Part shown: positions 25,399-34,355 of the stretch, piece after piece | Numbering within the stretch: position 1 is the stretch's first letter | Layout of the letters: each line of letters opens with the position of its first letter | Source: an uncultured Emticicia sp. | GTDB taxonomy: Bacteria > Bacteroidota > Bacteroidia > Cytophagales > Spirosomataceae | Direction of reading: 5' to 3' | Assembly (NCBI RefSeq): GCF_937903345.1 | Contig: NZ_CALCZQ010000053.1 | Coordinates: 153,213 to 217,212 of the forward strand | DNA: 64,000 bases | Position numbers and translations under genes: made by a program | The notes under the pieces: model-generated | What the model was told of the DNA's origin: nothing | The model's input: only the letters and a program-made list of their open reading frames with translations | Databases searched by the model: none

Positions 25399-26835
25399 TT
25401 AAACAGGTACTCCTGGAATTACTACACATGGAAAACCAAATAGACAACGGTCTTTAATCATTTTTATTACTTCGTCAGGCACGTTTTCTTCCCAGCCTTC
25501 TTCTCCTTTTCTAATGAGTTCGAGCGATTTATTGGTATTAATTGTGAGGTTTGTTTCGTTATAATGATGAATATCTTCAATCTTATTATTGGCTATCAGA
25601 TAACGATACAAATCAATCAAGTGCATCGGAGGGTTAAACCTCATGCAGTTCATGATATTATTGTTTTGATAGGTTGGATAAACAAAAAGTTTAAGATTCC
25701 GACTAAAAAGTGTGGCAAATGACTCCAAAATACCACCTGCTAAATCTTTGTAATGGCTTTCTTCAAAAATATATTCCAGATTCGGATAACCGATGATTAA
25801 ACCCATTTTGAGCTTAGTCAACTTTGAAAGATACGCCACCAACTTATAATACTCTTGGTAGTTAGAAATCATTACCATTTGCCCCATTGAGCATAATATA
25901 TCTACACGGTCGAGAAAATCTTTTTCGTCAATTTCGGCATCATCTCTTTGCAAGTCTTGCAGAGTGATTTCCGAAAGTACCACCACTTTTTCTTTGTCAA
26001 CATCTGGTTCACGCATGAATTGTTTTTTTCCATTGGCGAGCATGTCCAAATGAACATTTACTAAGGGGCGAAAACGGCCACGCAACACTAAAGCGTGTTT
26101 GCGGAAGAGCACTTCTGAAGGTTGAAGGTTTTTGCCATCCGAGCCAAAAAGTGCAATATCCGAGAAACCGTACTTCACTAAATGCAGGCTCATCAAGCGA
26201 TTATCGACATGCTTAAAATCTGGTCCTTCAAAGCGAATCATATCAACTTGAATTCTATCTGGAGCGAGGTCGTCCATCAGAGACAATAAGAGTGTTTCGG
26301 GGTCTTGGTAATAAAAATAGCAACCATACATCAAGTTTACCCCCAAAGTTCCGAGGGCTTGTTGTTGAAGAATGCTATCATTATCAAGCATTTTTACGTG
26401 TAGGATAATATCGTTGTATTCGCCATGTGGTGTAAGCTGAAATCTTACGCCCATCCAACCATGAGCATCATTGTTTTTATGGTAGTTTAGGGCTGCAACT
26501 GTATCCGAAAAAGCAAAGAAAGTAGCGTCATCGCCACGTTTTTCGCCCAAACGCTCAATCAAAAGTCCGTATTCGTGGTCGAGCATACTCATTAGTCGAG
26601 GCTCGCATACATAACGTCCGTTTTCCATGACTCCGTAGATAGCATCGGAGAAAGTCATATCATAGGCCGACATCGTCTTGGCAATAGTTTTTGAAGCACC
26701 ACCTGCCTTAAAGAAGTTTGCGGCTACATCTTGCCCTGCACCAATTTCAGCAAAGCTACCATAGATGTGCCTATTCATGTTGATACGTAATGCCTTTTGC
26801 TTTGTTCCAAGGTTTTTTTCGTGTATAATTTCCAC
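25399..26835 (-). CDS. Large conserved cytosolic protein, function unassigned
   Basis: A 478-residue soluble protein without signal peptide. The N-terminus has the strongly conserved block MNRHIYGSFAEIGAGQDVA followed by FFKAGGASKTIAKTMSAYDM. The C-terminal half is alpha/beta with GLIIGYPNLEYIFEESHY and a closing FGFPCVVIPGVPV. Similar proteins of about 480 residues occur in many bacteria and have been given weak nucleotidyltransferase-type names; I do not see a convincing active-site motif for that, so I leave it open. It stands alone, 94 nt before the Ig-repeat gene. Confidence 0.7.
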   Translation of the reverse strand: MEIIHEKNLGTKQKALRINMNRHIYGSFAEIGAGQDVAANFFKAGGASKTIAKTMSAYDMTFSDAIYGVMENGRYVCEPRLMSMLDHEYGLLIERLGEKRGDDATFFAFSDTVAALNYHKNNDAHGWMGVRFQLTPHGEYNDIILHVKMLDNDSILQQQALGTLGVNLMYGCYFYYQDPETLLLSLMDDLAPDRIQVDMIRFEGPDFKHVDNRLMSLHLVKYGFSDIALFGSDGKNLQPSEVLFRKHALVLRGRFRPLVNVHLDMLANGKKQFMREPDVDKEKVVVLSEITLQDLQRDDAEIDEKDFLDRVDILCSMGQMVMISNYQEYYKLVAYLSKLTKLKMGLIIGYPNLEYIFEESHYKDLAGGILESFATLFSRNLKLFVYPTYQNNNIMNCMRFNPPMHLIDLYRYLIANNKIEDIHHYNETNLTINTNKSLELIRKGEEGWEENVPDEVIKMIKDRCLFGFPCVVIPGVPV

Positions 26836-27015
26836 TGTTGTACTATTTAATTAATTGCTGATAAAGTATTTAGCGTATTTCTTTCCGCCCAAATTACCGT
26901 CAAAATTAAGCCAAATTGTTTGAAAAATCTTTAGTTTTTTGAAATGTTTGGCCGAAAACAGAAAAACCTATTATAATACAATTATTACTTTTGTAGGTGC
27001 AATTTTGATATAAAC

Positions 27016-27092
27016 TTAACAAATTTTAATACAAACTTAACAAAATCGTAATTTACAATAACGATTTCAGCAACAGGAAGATGGTAATTTTG
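27016..27092 (+). promoter_or_regulatory. Candidate PHO box and promoter of the glycerophosphodiesterase gene
   Basis: Hexamers TTAACA (27016-27021), TTAATA (27026-27031) and TTAACA (27037-27042) are spaced 10-11 bp, the periodicity of PhoB/PhoP boxes. Exactly 42 nt later comes the full -7 match TAATTTTG (27085-27092). No -33 TTTG is present. Confidence 0.65.
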
Positions 27093-27118
27093 AATTTGTA
27101 AATAGATTAAAAGTCATT

Positions 27119-27919
27119 ATGAAAAACTTGATCCTTAGCATTTTACTTTTGGTAATTCCGAATCTAGTATATGCACAGCTAAAGACTGTTTTTCCGAAAA
27201 CTTATCATCCATTTATCATCATTGCTCACCGTGGTTTTCATGTTGATACACCCGAAAATACAATAGAGTCTCTCAGAAAAGCTATCGAATTGGGCGTGGA
27301 TTATGTAGAAGTTGACATTCGAACTACCCTCGAAGGCGAACTAGTTATTATGCACGATGCCAATCTTGAGCGTACTACTGATGGAAAAGGAAAGGTTTCG
27401 GAAATATCAACGATTGATTTCAAAAATCTAAAAATAAAAGGATCGGATATTTCTCCACCTACATTTTCTTCATTCTTGATGGAAGCCAAAGACAAAATAA
27501 ATCTATACTTGGATATTAAGGAAGCCGACCCAGAGAAAATTATTAGCTTGCTTGATAAATATCAGATGCGTGAGAGAGTCGTTATCTATTGCCCTTCGCA
27601 ACAGATTTTTCAATGGAAAAAACTCGCTCCAACCATTCCTGTAATTATTAGTCCTTCTACAAATATTAAGACTCCTTCAGATTTTGAGGCTTTTGTTTTA
27701 CGTTTTCCTACATCCATTTTGGATGGAAATATCGAAACCTACTCACCGGAAATTTTACAAAAGCTTATAGAAATCAATATACCAGTTTGGCTTGACACCT
27801 TGGGAAAAGACGATAATGCTCAAACCTGGGAAGCTGCTATTGGGCTCAATATCAAGGCCTTGCAGACCGATAAACCGAAAGCATTGATTGAATACTTAGC
27901 AAAGAGAAACCTTAGGTAG
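27119..27919 (+). CDS. Exported glycerophosphodiester phosphodiesterase
   Basis: A 266-residue GDPD-family TIM barrel with signal peptide (ending VYAQ). It should cleave glycerophosphodiesters such as glycerophosphocholine to sn-glycerol 3-phosphate and an alcohol in the periplasm. The signature AHRGFHVDTPENTIESL (catalytic His and metal Glu), VEVDIRTTLEGELVIMHDANLERTTDG (metal Glu/Asp and second catalytic His) and LDIKE are intact. The C-terminal block LDTLGKDD replaces the common WTVN. It starts a run of phosphorus genes and has the best PHO-box-like site in the window. Confidence 0.92.
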   Translation: MKNLILSILLLVIPNLVYAQLKTVFPKTYHPFIIIAHRGFHVDTPENTIESLRKAIELGVDYVEVDIRTTLEGELVIMHDANLERTTDGKGKVSEISTIDFKNLKIKGSDISPPTFSSFLMEAKDKINLYLDIKEADPEKIISLLDKYQMRERVVIYCPSQQIFQWKKLAPTIPVIISPSTNIKTPSDFEAFVLRFPTSILDGNIETYSPEILQKLIEINIPVWLDTLGKDDNAQTWEAAIGLNIKALQTDKPKALIEYLAKRNLR

Positions 27920-28060
27920 AAATACTCAATGCTATCAATAATAACCATCTCATAATATTGACTTTACAATTAATTAATATTAGGTAATGACCTTTGTATT
28001 GTGTTTGAAAACACTATTTAAAAATTAGAAACACCAATAATCAAAAATTTACTCGCACCA

Positions 28061-30895
28061 ATGTCAATTATGAACTCCAAATTTAGAATTTTCTTTCTAA
28101 CGTTTTTTCTTTTCTCAATCATTTCTTTTGCACAAACGGGGTTTGTTCGTGGAACAATCAAAGATGCCTCAACTAATGAAGACATTATCGGTGCAACTGT
28201 AAAAATTGATGGCACTACTTTGGGAGCAGCCACTGACATTAATGGGTTCTTTTCAATTTCTAATGTTCCAGTCGGAAAGAAGAAGGTAGTAATATCTTAT
28301 GTTTCATATAAAACTAAGGAAATTAATATAGACGTAGAGGCTCACAAGGTTACTGAAATTAATACTGTAATTCAAGAAGATAAAGTTGTATTACAAGAGG
28401 TAAAAGTTGTGGCGAATAGAATCACAGGAACTGAGGTTTCGGTGATTTCTGAAATTAAAGCATCCCAAATGGTTGTAAGCGGCATTTCCTCTGCACAAAT
28501 CTCAAAAACTCTTGATAGAAACGCTGCAGAGGTAGTTAAACGTGTACCAGGAGTAACAATTTTTGGAAACCGCTTCATTAATATAAGAGGTTTGAATGAG
28601 CGTTATAACACAGTAATGTTGAATAATGTATTTACTCCAAGTATGGAAACTGATGTTCGTTCGTTTTCATTCGATATCATTCCGAGTAATCAAATCGACC
28701 GTATACTTATCTTCAAAAGCCCTGCAGCAGAATTACCTGGCGAATTTTCTGGTGGTGTTGTAAAGATCTTCACAAAAAGTATACCTGACCAAAATTTCAT
28801 AACTGTTGATTTAGGAGGTTCATACCGTGAAGGTACAACAAGCAAAGATTTCTTCGAGCCAAAACACGGTGCAAATTACTGGTCGGGCTTTAATGATGGT
28901 TACAGCGATTTATCAAAGTTTTTCCCAGCTACAAAAAAAGAAATCAATAATGCAGGTCCCGACCGTTTAGCACAAATCGGACAGCTGTTAAAAAACAATT
29001 GGACGCCTTTACAATCAAAAGCAGCTCCAGATACACGTTTATCTATGACCGGCGGATTTAAAATCCAAAAAGGTGCTTTGAGAATTGGGAATTTCTCTGC
29101 AGTAAATTATAGTAATAGTTATACAAATTTTGAGATGCAACGCAATGACTATGAATTTAGTCAAATTTTGAAAAACGGAGAAGCCGGCGAAGTATTTACT
29201 TTTTCAGATAAGCAATATACACACGCAGTTCGTTTGGGTGTTTTACATAACTGGGCTTTCAGACTTAATGATAATAATACAATTGAAATTAAAAATCTTT
29301 TTAATCAGTTAAGTAACGGCCAATTTGTAAATCGTACTGGTTTCGATAGTGGTAATAAATGGAATATACGCTCATTCGACCAAGTATATCGTGGTATTTA
29401 TTCAGGACAAGTTACTGGTAAGCATACACTCATTAAAGATAAAACTACGTTAGATTGGGTTATTGGCTATAATAACTCATACCGTGACCAGCCTGATTAT
29501 AAGCGTTTTAGATATAATTTAGATGGAACAACACCTATCTTATTAGTACCACAAGGTTCGGCTCAAACATTCAATTTGGGTAGAACAAACATCCAAATGA
29601 CCGAGTCGGCTTATACCGGAGGGTTTAATTTAATACAAAAAATAGTAGTAAAGAAAGCCGCTCAAAAAGAAGACAACAAGGAGTTAGAATTGAAGATGGG
29701 TGTTTTCTATGAAATGAAAGACCGTCAATTTGATGCTCGTAATTTGGGTTATGTACAAGCCAATAGCACTAAATTTAATATTGGTAGTTTGCCAATCGAA
29801 CAAATATTTTCTCCAACAAACATCAATAATACAACTGGAGTAAAAATTGATGAACAAACAAATCCGAATGATTCGTATAATGCTAAAAACAATTTATTGG
29901 CATATTATATTTCAGGAAATTATTCATTGACAAAACATTTGAATGCCATCTTAGGTATAAGAATCGAGAATAACAGCCAAAAATTAGATAGTTACGATTT
30001 AGTTAATAACCCACTAAACTATAATAATACCAAAACTAATGCATTACCATCGGCTAACGTAACCTATAATCTTTCTGAAAAATCCTTGTTCCGTATGGCT
30101 TACGGTCAAACATTGAATCGCCCTGAATTCCGTGAAATTGCTCCATTTTCGTTCTATGATTTTGTAAATAACCGTAACATTACAGGTAATCCAAAACTTA
30201 AAAACGCTCAAGTTCAAAATGTTGATTTCAGATATGAGTTTTATCCAACACCATCTGAAATTGTAAGTATTGCAGGTTTTTATAAGAAATTTACCAATCC
30301 AATTGAAGTTGTTTTTGCAAGTGGATCTAATCCTAATTTAAGTTTTGAAAACGCCGAAAGTGCCTATAGTACTGGTATCGAACTTGAAACTCGTAAATCT
30401 TTAGAAGGTCTTTCTCAATCACCACTATTAAATAAATTAAGTTTGACTTTCAATGCGGCATTCATTTATAGCCGAGTAAAACTTAACTCTTCAATTGCCG
30501 CTAATCAATCTGACAACCGTCCATTACAAGGACAGTCTCCTTACGTAATCAACGGAGGAATTGGCTATAACGATACAAAAAAACAATTACAGATAAATGT
30601 TTTATACAATGTCATAGGTAAGCGTATTTACGCTGTAGGTAATAACTATGGTTTTCAATACCCAGACTGGTATGAAATGCCAAGAAATGTGATTGATATT
30701 ACTTTCTCGAAAGGAATCGGTAAAAGCTTACTACTAAAAGGTGGAGTTACCGATCTGCTTAATGCAAGAAACTTAGTTTTGCAAGATGGCAATCAAGATA
30801 AGAATTTTGATATTAACAAAGACCAAATTATTCAATCATATAGAGCTGGTCGAGTTTACTCCTTAGGTTTAGCTTACACCTTTAATAAAAAATAA
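28061..30895 (+). CDS. TonB-dependent receptor of a phosphorus-linked unit
   Basis: A 944-residue outer-membrane receptor with signal peptide, a CarboxypepD-like domain (about 28-110, GATVKIDGTTLGAATDINGFFSI), a plug (about 120-260, GLNERYNTVMLNNVFTPS and SPAAELPGEFSGGVVKI) and a barrel ending SLGLAYTFNKK. The plug motif type is the one often found beside a beta-helix lipoprotein in Bacteroidota, and that partner follows 57 nt downstream. Its place behind the GDPD gene suggests uptake of a phosphorus compound; the ligand is inference. A weak -7 (GACCTTTG, 27989-27996) has a TAAC-core hexamer 42 nt upstream. The start could also be the ATG at 28070. Confidence 0.88.
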   Translation: MSIMNSKFRIFFLTFFLFSIISFAQTGFVRGTIKDASTNEDIIGATVKIDGTTLGAATDINGFFSISNVPVGKKKVVISYVSYKTKEINIDVEAHKVTEINTVIQEDKVVLQEVKVVANRITGTEVSVISEIKASQMVVSGISSAQISKTLDRNAAEVVKRVPGVTIFGNRFINIRGLNERYNTVMLNNVFTPSMETDVRSFSFDIIPSNQIDRILIFKSPAAELPGEFSGGVVKIFTKSIPDQNFITVDLGGSYREGTTSKDFFEPKHGANYWSGFNDGYSDLSKFFPATKKEINNAGPDRLAQIGQLLKNNWTPLQSKAAPDTRLSMTGGFKIQKGALRIGNFSAVNYSNSYTNFEMQRNDYEFSQILKNGEAGEVFTFSDKQYTHAVRLGVLHNWAFRLNDNNTIEIKNLFNQLSNGQFVNRTGFDSGNKWNIRSFDQVYRGIYSGQVTGKHTLIKDKTTLDWVIGYNNSYRDQPDYKRFRYNLDGTTPILLVPQGSAQTFNLGRTNIQMTESAYTGGFNLIQKIVVKKAAQKEDNKELELKMGVFYEMKDRQFDARNLGYVQANSTKFNIGSLPIEQIFSPTNINNTTGVKIDEQTNPNDSYNAKNNLLAYYISGNYSLTKHLNAILGIRIENNSQKLDSYDLVNNPLNYNNTKTNALPSANVTYNLSEKSLFRMAYGQTLNRPEFREIAPFSFYDFVNNRNITGNPKLKNAQVQNVDFRYEFYPTPSEIVSIAGFYKKFTNPIEVVFASGSNPNLSFENAESAYSTGIELETRKSLEGLSQSPLLNKLSLTFNAAFIYSRVKLNSSIAANQSDNRPLQGQSPYVINGGIGYNDTKKQLQINVLYNVIGKRIYAVGNNYGFQYPDWYEMPRNVIDITFSKGIGKSLLLKGGVTDLLNARNLVLQDGNQDKNFDINKDQIIQSYRAGRVYSLGLAYTFNKK

Positions 30896-30952
30896 ATTTT
30901 TTAAAAACTCCAATTATTCAATTAAATCGTGGCGACGCATCGCAAAAAGAAA

Positions 30953-32716
30953 ATGAAATTAATGCAAACAAAAATTACAAAAGCGTTAATACTTATGCTT
31001 ACAATGGCATTTGCATTTACAGCTTGTAAAAAAGAAGACGAAGTTTTTCCTGCTCCAACTGTGTCAGCTGGTGCTGCACTTTCTGGACTTCCAGGTGCTA
31101 AAGTAACACTTACTGCTACCGTTTCTGCTCCAGGCGGATTAAAATCAATCACTGTTTTGAAAAATGGCGTTGCTTTTGACTCAAAAACATTCGCTGGTGA
31201 AACTTCCACTTCTTACACAAAAGAATATACTGTTGAATCTCTACCTGCTGGTTCGGTTGTAAACTTTACGATTCAAGTTTTAGATAACGCCAATCAATCA
31301 TCGGCTTTGACAACTATTCCAGTAACGGTTACTGCTGTTCCTCCAACTCCAATCGTTGAAGTAAAAGGCAACCTAGAAGGAAACATAACTTGGACTGCTG
31401 ATAAAATCTATAAATTAGTTGGTTTTGTACGTGTTGGTCAAGAAGATGTATTCGGAACAATCACAAAAACTGGAACGCTTACAATCGAACCAGGCACTTT
31501 AATCATTGGTGACCGTGCTACAAAAGGCACTTTAGTGGTTCAGCGTGGTAGCAAAATCATCGCTAACGGTACTGTAGATAAACCAATCGTAATGACTTCA
31601 GAAAGAAATCCAGGTGAAAAAGAAGCTGGTGATTGGGGTGGTTTAGTTATTTGTGGTAGAGCTCCAAACAACCTACCTAATGATAAAACAAACCGTGAGT
31701 TAGAAGGTGGATATGGTGCATTTCACGGTGGTACTGATGCGGCTGACAACTCAGGTTCATTGAAATATGTACGAGTTGAATATGCAGGTATTCCTATCAA
31801 CCCAAATCAAGAAGTAAATTCATTGACATTTGGTTCAGTAGGTAATGGTACTTTTATGGATTATGTAATGGCGTCTTATGGCTTGGATGATTCATTCGAG
31901 TGGTTTGGTGGTACAGTAAATGCTAAACACCTTATTGCTTATCGTGGTTTAGATGACGATTTTGATGTTGATAATGGATTCAGTGGTAACATCCAATATG
32001 GTATTGGTATTCGTGGAGCTACTCAAGCTGACCAATCTGGTTCTAATGGTTTTGAGGTTGATAATGATGCTAATGGTTCATCGAATACTCCATTTACTTC
32101 TGGTATTTTTGCCAATATGTCAATTATCGGAGCTAAAGGTAAAGCAGAAACTTCAATCAACGTGCAATTCCAAAATGGTGCTCAATTAAGAAGAAATAAC
32201 AAACTTAAAATTTACAATACACTTATCACTGGTTATCCGAATGGTATTTACATTGATAGCCAAAAAGGAAGTGCAAAAGTAAATGCTGAAAAAGGTGAAA
32301 TCGTTTTAGAAAATGTTGTTTTGGCTGGTGTTGATGGCTGGGGAACTAATGGATGGGGCCAAGGCTTTGCTACAAATCCAAAAGGTTTTGCAGTATCGGA
32401 TGTAGAGCAAAATGCAACATTAACTCCAATCTTGATTGGTACGGTTACTCCTACAGCTTGGTTTAGTGCTTTAAAAGGTAATAAAATCTTAGCAAACACA
32501 AGCAAAACAGGTTTAAGTCCAACATTATGGGGAACTGGTACACCAACTTTCACTTTGGTACCTGGTGCAGCTGAGTCGTTGATTGGTGTTGCTTTACCAA
32601 CAACATTACCTGAATTCTTTGACAAAACAGATTTTGTAGGTGCATTTAAAGACAATGCTGATTGGACAAAAACTTGGGCAGAATTTAACCCACAGTCAAT
32701 CAAGTATGTGAAGTAA
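30953..32716 (+). CDS. Surface lipoprotein with beta-helix-like core, partner of the TonB receptor
   Basis: A 587-residue lipoprotein (lipobox FAFTAC; the ATG at 30953 or 30962 is preferred over the GTG at 30929). After an Ig-like N-domain (about 25-125) comes a long repeat region with GTLTIEPGTLIIGDRATKGT, ERNPGEKEAGDWGGLVICG and YGLDDSFEWFGGTVNAKHL, typical of right-handed beta-helix folds with acidic loops. Such proteins pair with the preceding receptor type and probably bind ligand at the surface. The 57-nt gap marks an operon. Base composition is slightly more regular than its neighbours, as in highly expressed genes. Confidence 0.8.
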   Translation: MKLMQTKITKALILMLTMAFAFTACKKEDEVFPAPTVSAGAALSGLPGAKVTLTATVSAPGGLKSITVLKNGVAFDSKTFAGETSTSYTKEYTVESLPAGSVVNFTIQVLDNANQSSALTTIPVTVTAVPPTPIVEVKGNLEGNITWTADKIYKLVGFVRVGQEDVFGTITKTGTLTIEPGTLIIGDRATKGTLVVQRGSKIIANGTVDKPIVMTSERNPGEKEAGDWGGLVICGRAPNNLPNDKTNRELEGGYGAFHGGTDAADNSGSLKYVRVEYAGIPINPNQEVNSLTFGSVGNGTFMDYVMASYGLDDSFEWFGGTVNAKHLIAYRGLDDDFDVDNGFSGNIQYGIGIRGATQADQSGSNGFEVDNDANGSSNTPFTSGIFANMSIIGAKGKAETSINVQFQNGAQLRRNNKLKIYNTLITGYPNGIYIDSQKGSAKVNAEKGEIVLENVVLAGVDGWGTNGWGQGFATNPKGFAVSDVEQNATLTPILIGTVTPTAWFSALKGNKILANTSKTGLSPTLWGTGTPTFTLVPGAAESLIGVALPTTLPEFFDKTDFVGAFKDNADWTKTWAEFNPQSIKYVK

Positions 32717-32787
32717 GACGGTCAACGGTTTTCAGTGAGCAAAAAATTGTTAACGAAAACTAAATAAAACGACTACTCTTAAAAATA

Positions 32788-32830
32788 AAATAACCTTTCC
32801 GAGATGTAAAATTTCGAAAAGGTTATTTTA
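32788..32830 (+). terminator. Terminator after the beta-helix lipoprotein gene
   Basis: AAATAACCTTT and AAAGGTTATTT form an 11-bp stem with an 18-19-nt loop and T-rich tail. Only 25 nt separate it from the next gene, so partial read-through is possible. Confidence 0.65.
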
Positions 32831-32854
32831 AAATTTCTAACAAACTACACCAAT

Positions 32855-33451
32855 ATGAAAACAAAAATATTACTTCTGATAATTTCAGTAGTAATGTTTG
32901 CTTGCCAAAAAAACACCAATAAAGTAAGCAAATATTATAGCAATACCGAACGAGACACTTTGCTGACTAATATTATTACATATATATATATTAAACCAGC
33001 CTACGCAAGCAATGCTACGCGATTCCAAGCACAATTTAGAAAATATTACGTTCAAAGTTTACCCAAGTTTTCGCTCGAAAACTATTACATTGCTCCTGAT
33101 AGTACGCATTATTTTTTTCTTATCCGTCCAGTCGGTAATACACTTAAATACCGAAGAGGTGTTTTAGGTAAATTTAAATTAAAAAATGCAACAGTTGCCA
33201 CGGGCTCACTCATGCCAACCAATTTTGAAGAAATAGTAAATACGCCACATTTAGAAGAAGTACTGGTAAAAAAAAGAGGATCATTTTTGTTTAGAGAACT
33301 GATTAAAACCGGGGATTTGAATAAATACTTAGGAATGAAAGATTATATCGAATGGCCGGATTCAATGCTGGTTTATGATAAAAATATTAATGAGTGGGTG
33401 AGTAGAAAACAGTCCACAGTTGAAAGTCCATCTAAGATAAATAAGCCTTAA
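32855..33451 (+). CDS. Small lipoprotein of unknown function
   Basis: A 198-residue lipoprotein with lipobox VMFAC (Cys about 17). The mature domain is mixed alpha/beta and rich in Tyr and Lys; YYIAPDSTHYFFLIRPVGN is its most distinctive part. No family is recognised. It follows the receptor/lipoprotein pair on the same strand and ends before a strong terminator, so it is probably an accessory part of the same unit. Confidence 0.7.
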   Translation: MKTKILLLIISVVMFACQKNTNKVSKYYSNTERDTLLTNIITYIYIKPAYASNATRFQAQFRKYYVQSLPKFSLENYYIAPDSTHYFFLIRPVGNTLKYRRGVLGKFKLKNATVATGSLMPTNFEEIVNTPHLEEVLVKKRGSFLFRELIKTGDLNKYLGMKDYIEWPDSMLVYDKNINEWVSRKQSTVESPSKINKP

Positions 33452-33552
33452 CTTAAAGATATTTGTGAAAACAAAAAGATTATCAGCTTATGGCTGAGAC
33501 TTGAATCAACTACTTCGGTAGTTCAATTGATTCATATTGGTGTTAAAATCAG

Positions 33553-33585
33553 AAAAGTCAGCGGCCTTGCCGCTGACTTTTTCTT
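33553..33585 (+). terminator. Strong intrinsic terminator
   Basis: AAAAGTCAGCGGC and GCCGCTGACTTTT form a perfect 13-bp stem around CTT, then a T-run. It closes the phosphorus receptor unit. Confidence 0.9.
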
Positions 33586-33682
33586 TTGAGTCATATGTCG
33601 CTGACTTAAATTTTTTGTACCTAAATAATATGGAAATCTGAAGGATGCGTCAGAGAGTTTCCAAGGCAATTGTTTTATAATA

Positions 33683-34177
33683 TTAGCCCTCCTGATTGGC
33701 CAAAACCTCAGTCAAAGGCTTGAAATTCCCACTTTTCAAGATTTGCTCCTCTGGTTTCTCATAAGGAATTATTTCCAAAATATTCGTAATATTAATATCC
33801 GTAATTTGGTAATCTTCAACTGTACCGAGTCTTTCCGAGATTAACTGATACGCCAATAATGGATTATCGGCATTGATAAGCATGGTAAAAGGTGTAAGTT
33901 TTTCTTTTTGGGCTTTCTCATCAAAACTAATGAAATTTACCTTTACTTTATACCAAGTTTCTGAGCCTTCTTCTACAAAAAATACCTCATGGATTTTCAT
34001 TCTTGAAAGACCAAACAACTGAAAATCTGGCGTGTTTGAGGCAACAGTCTGATACACACGAGCTTCGGCATCGGTGTATGAAACAGCATCAACTAAATAT
34101 ACCTCGGTTATTTTAATTGTTCTATCTTTTTCATCTACCTTTTGGTAGCGAATTTTCCCTTGATACCAATTTGACAT
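33683..34177 (-). CDS. DUF4494 domain protein
   Basis: A 164-residue cytosolic protein. I start it at the ATG at 34175-34177 (MSNWYQGKIRYQK), the usual beginning of the DUF4494 family. Conserved parts are VDAVSYTDAEARVY and TITDINITNIL-like C-terminal sequence (YQITDINITNILEII). The family is restricted to Bacteroidota and has no known activity. It stands alone between two phosphorus units and shows no regulatory link to them. Confidence 0.8.
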   Translation of the reverse strand: MSNWYQGKIRYQKVDEKDRTIKITEVYLVDAVSYTDAEARVYQTVASNTPDFQLFGLSRMKIHEVFFVEEGSETWYKVKVNFISFDEKAQKEKLTPFTMLINADNPLLAYQLISERLGTVEDYQITDINITNILEIIPYEKPEEQILKSGNFKPLTEVLANQEG

Positions 34178-34277
34178 CTGTAACAGTTTTTTAGTAAGCA
34201 AAAAATTTCACTAAACAAAGATAAGGGCATTCAGGCAGAATCGAAAAAGTAATTATCCACGACTTTTGCACCAAAAA

Positions 34278-34333
34278 CTAACTTAAGGATAATACTTGCT
34301 TAATTCTGAGTTTATATTACTTCTCGAAATTTG
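34278..34333 (+). promoter_or_regulatory. Weak PHO-like promoter of the second DUF5690 gene
   Basis: CTAACT (34278-34283) keeps the TAAC core of the hexamer and lies exactly 42 nt before GAAATTTG (34326-34333), a one-mismatch -7 element. The match is weaker than at the other four to five sites. Confidence 0.3.
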
Positions 34334-34355
34334 TAGTTTATTTAACCCTTAATTT

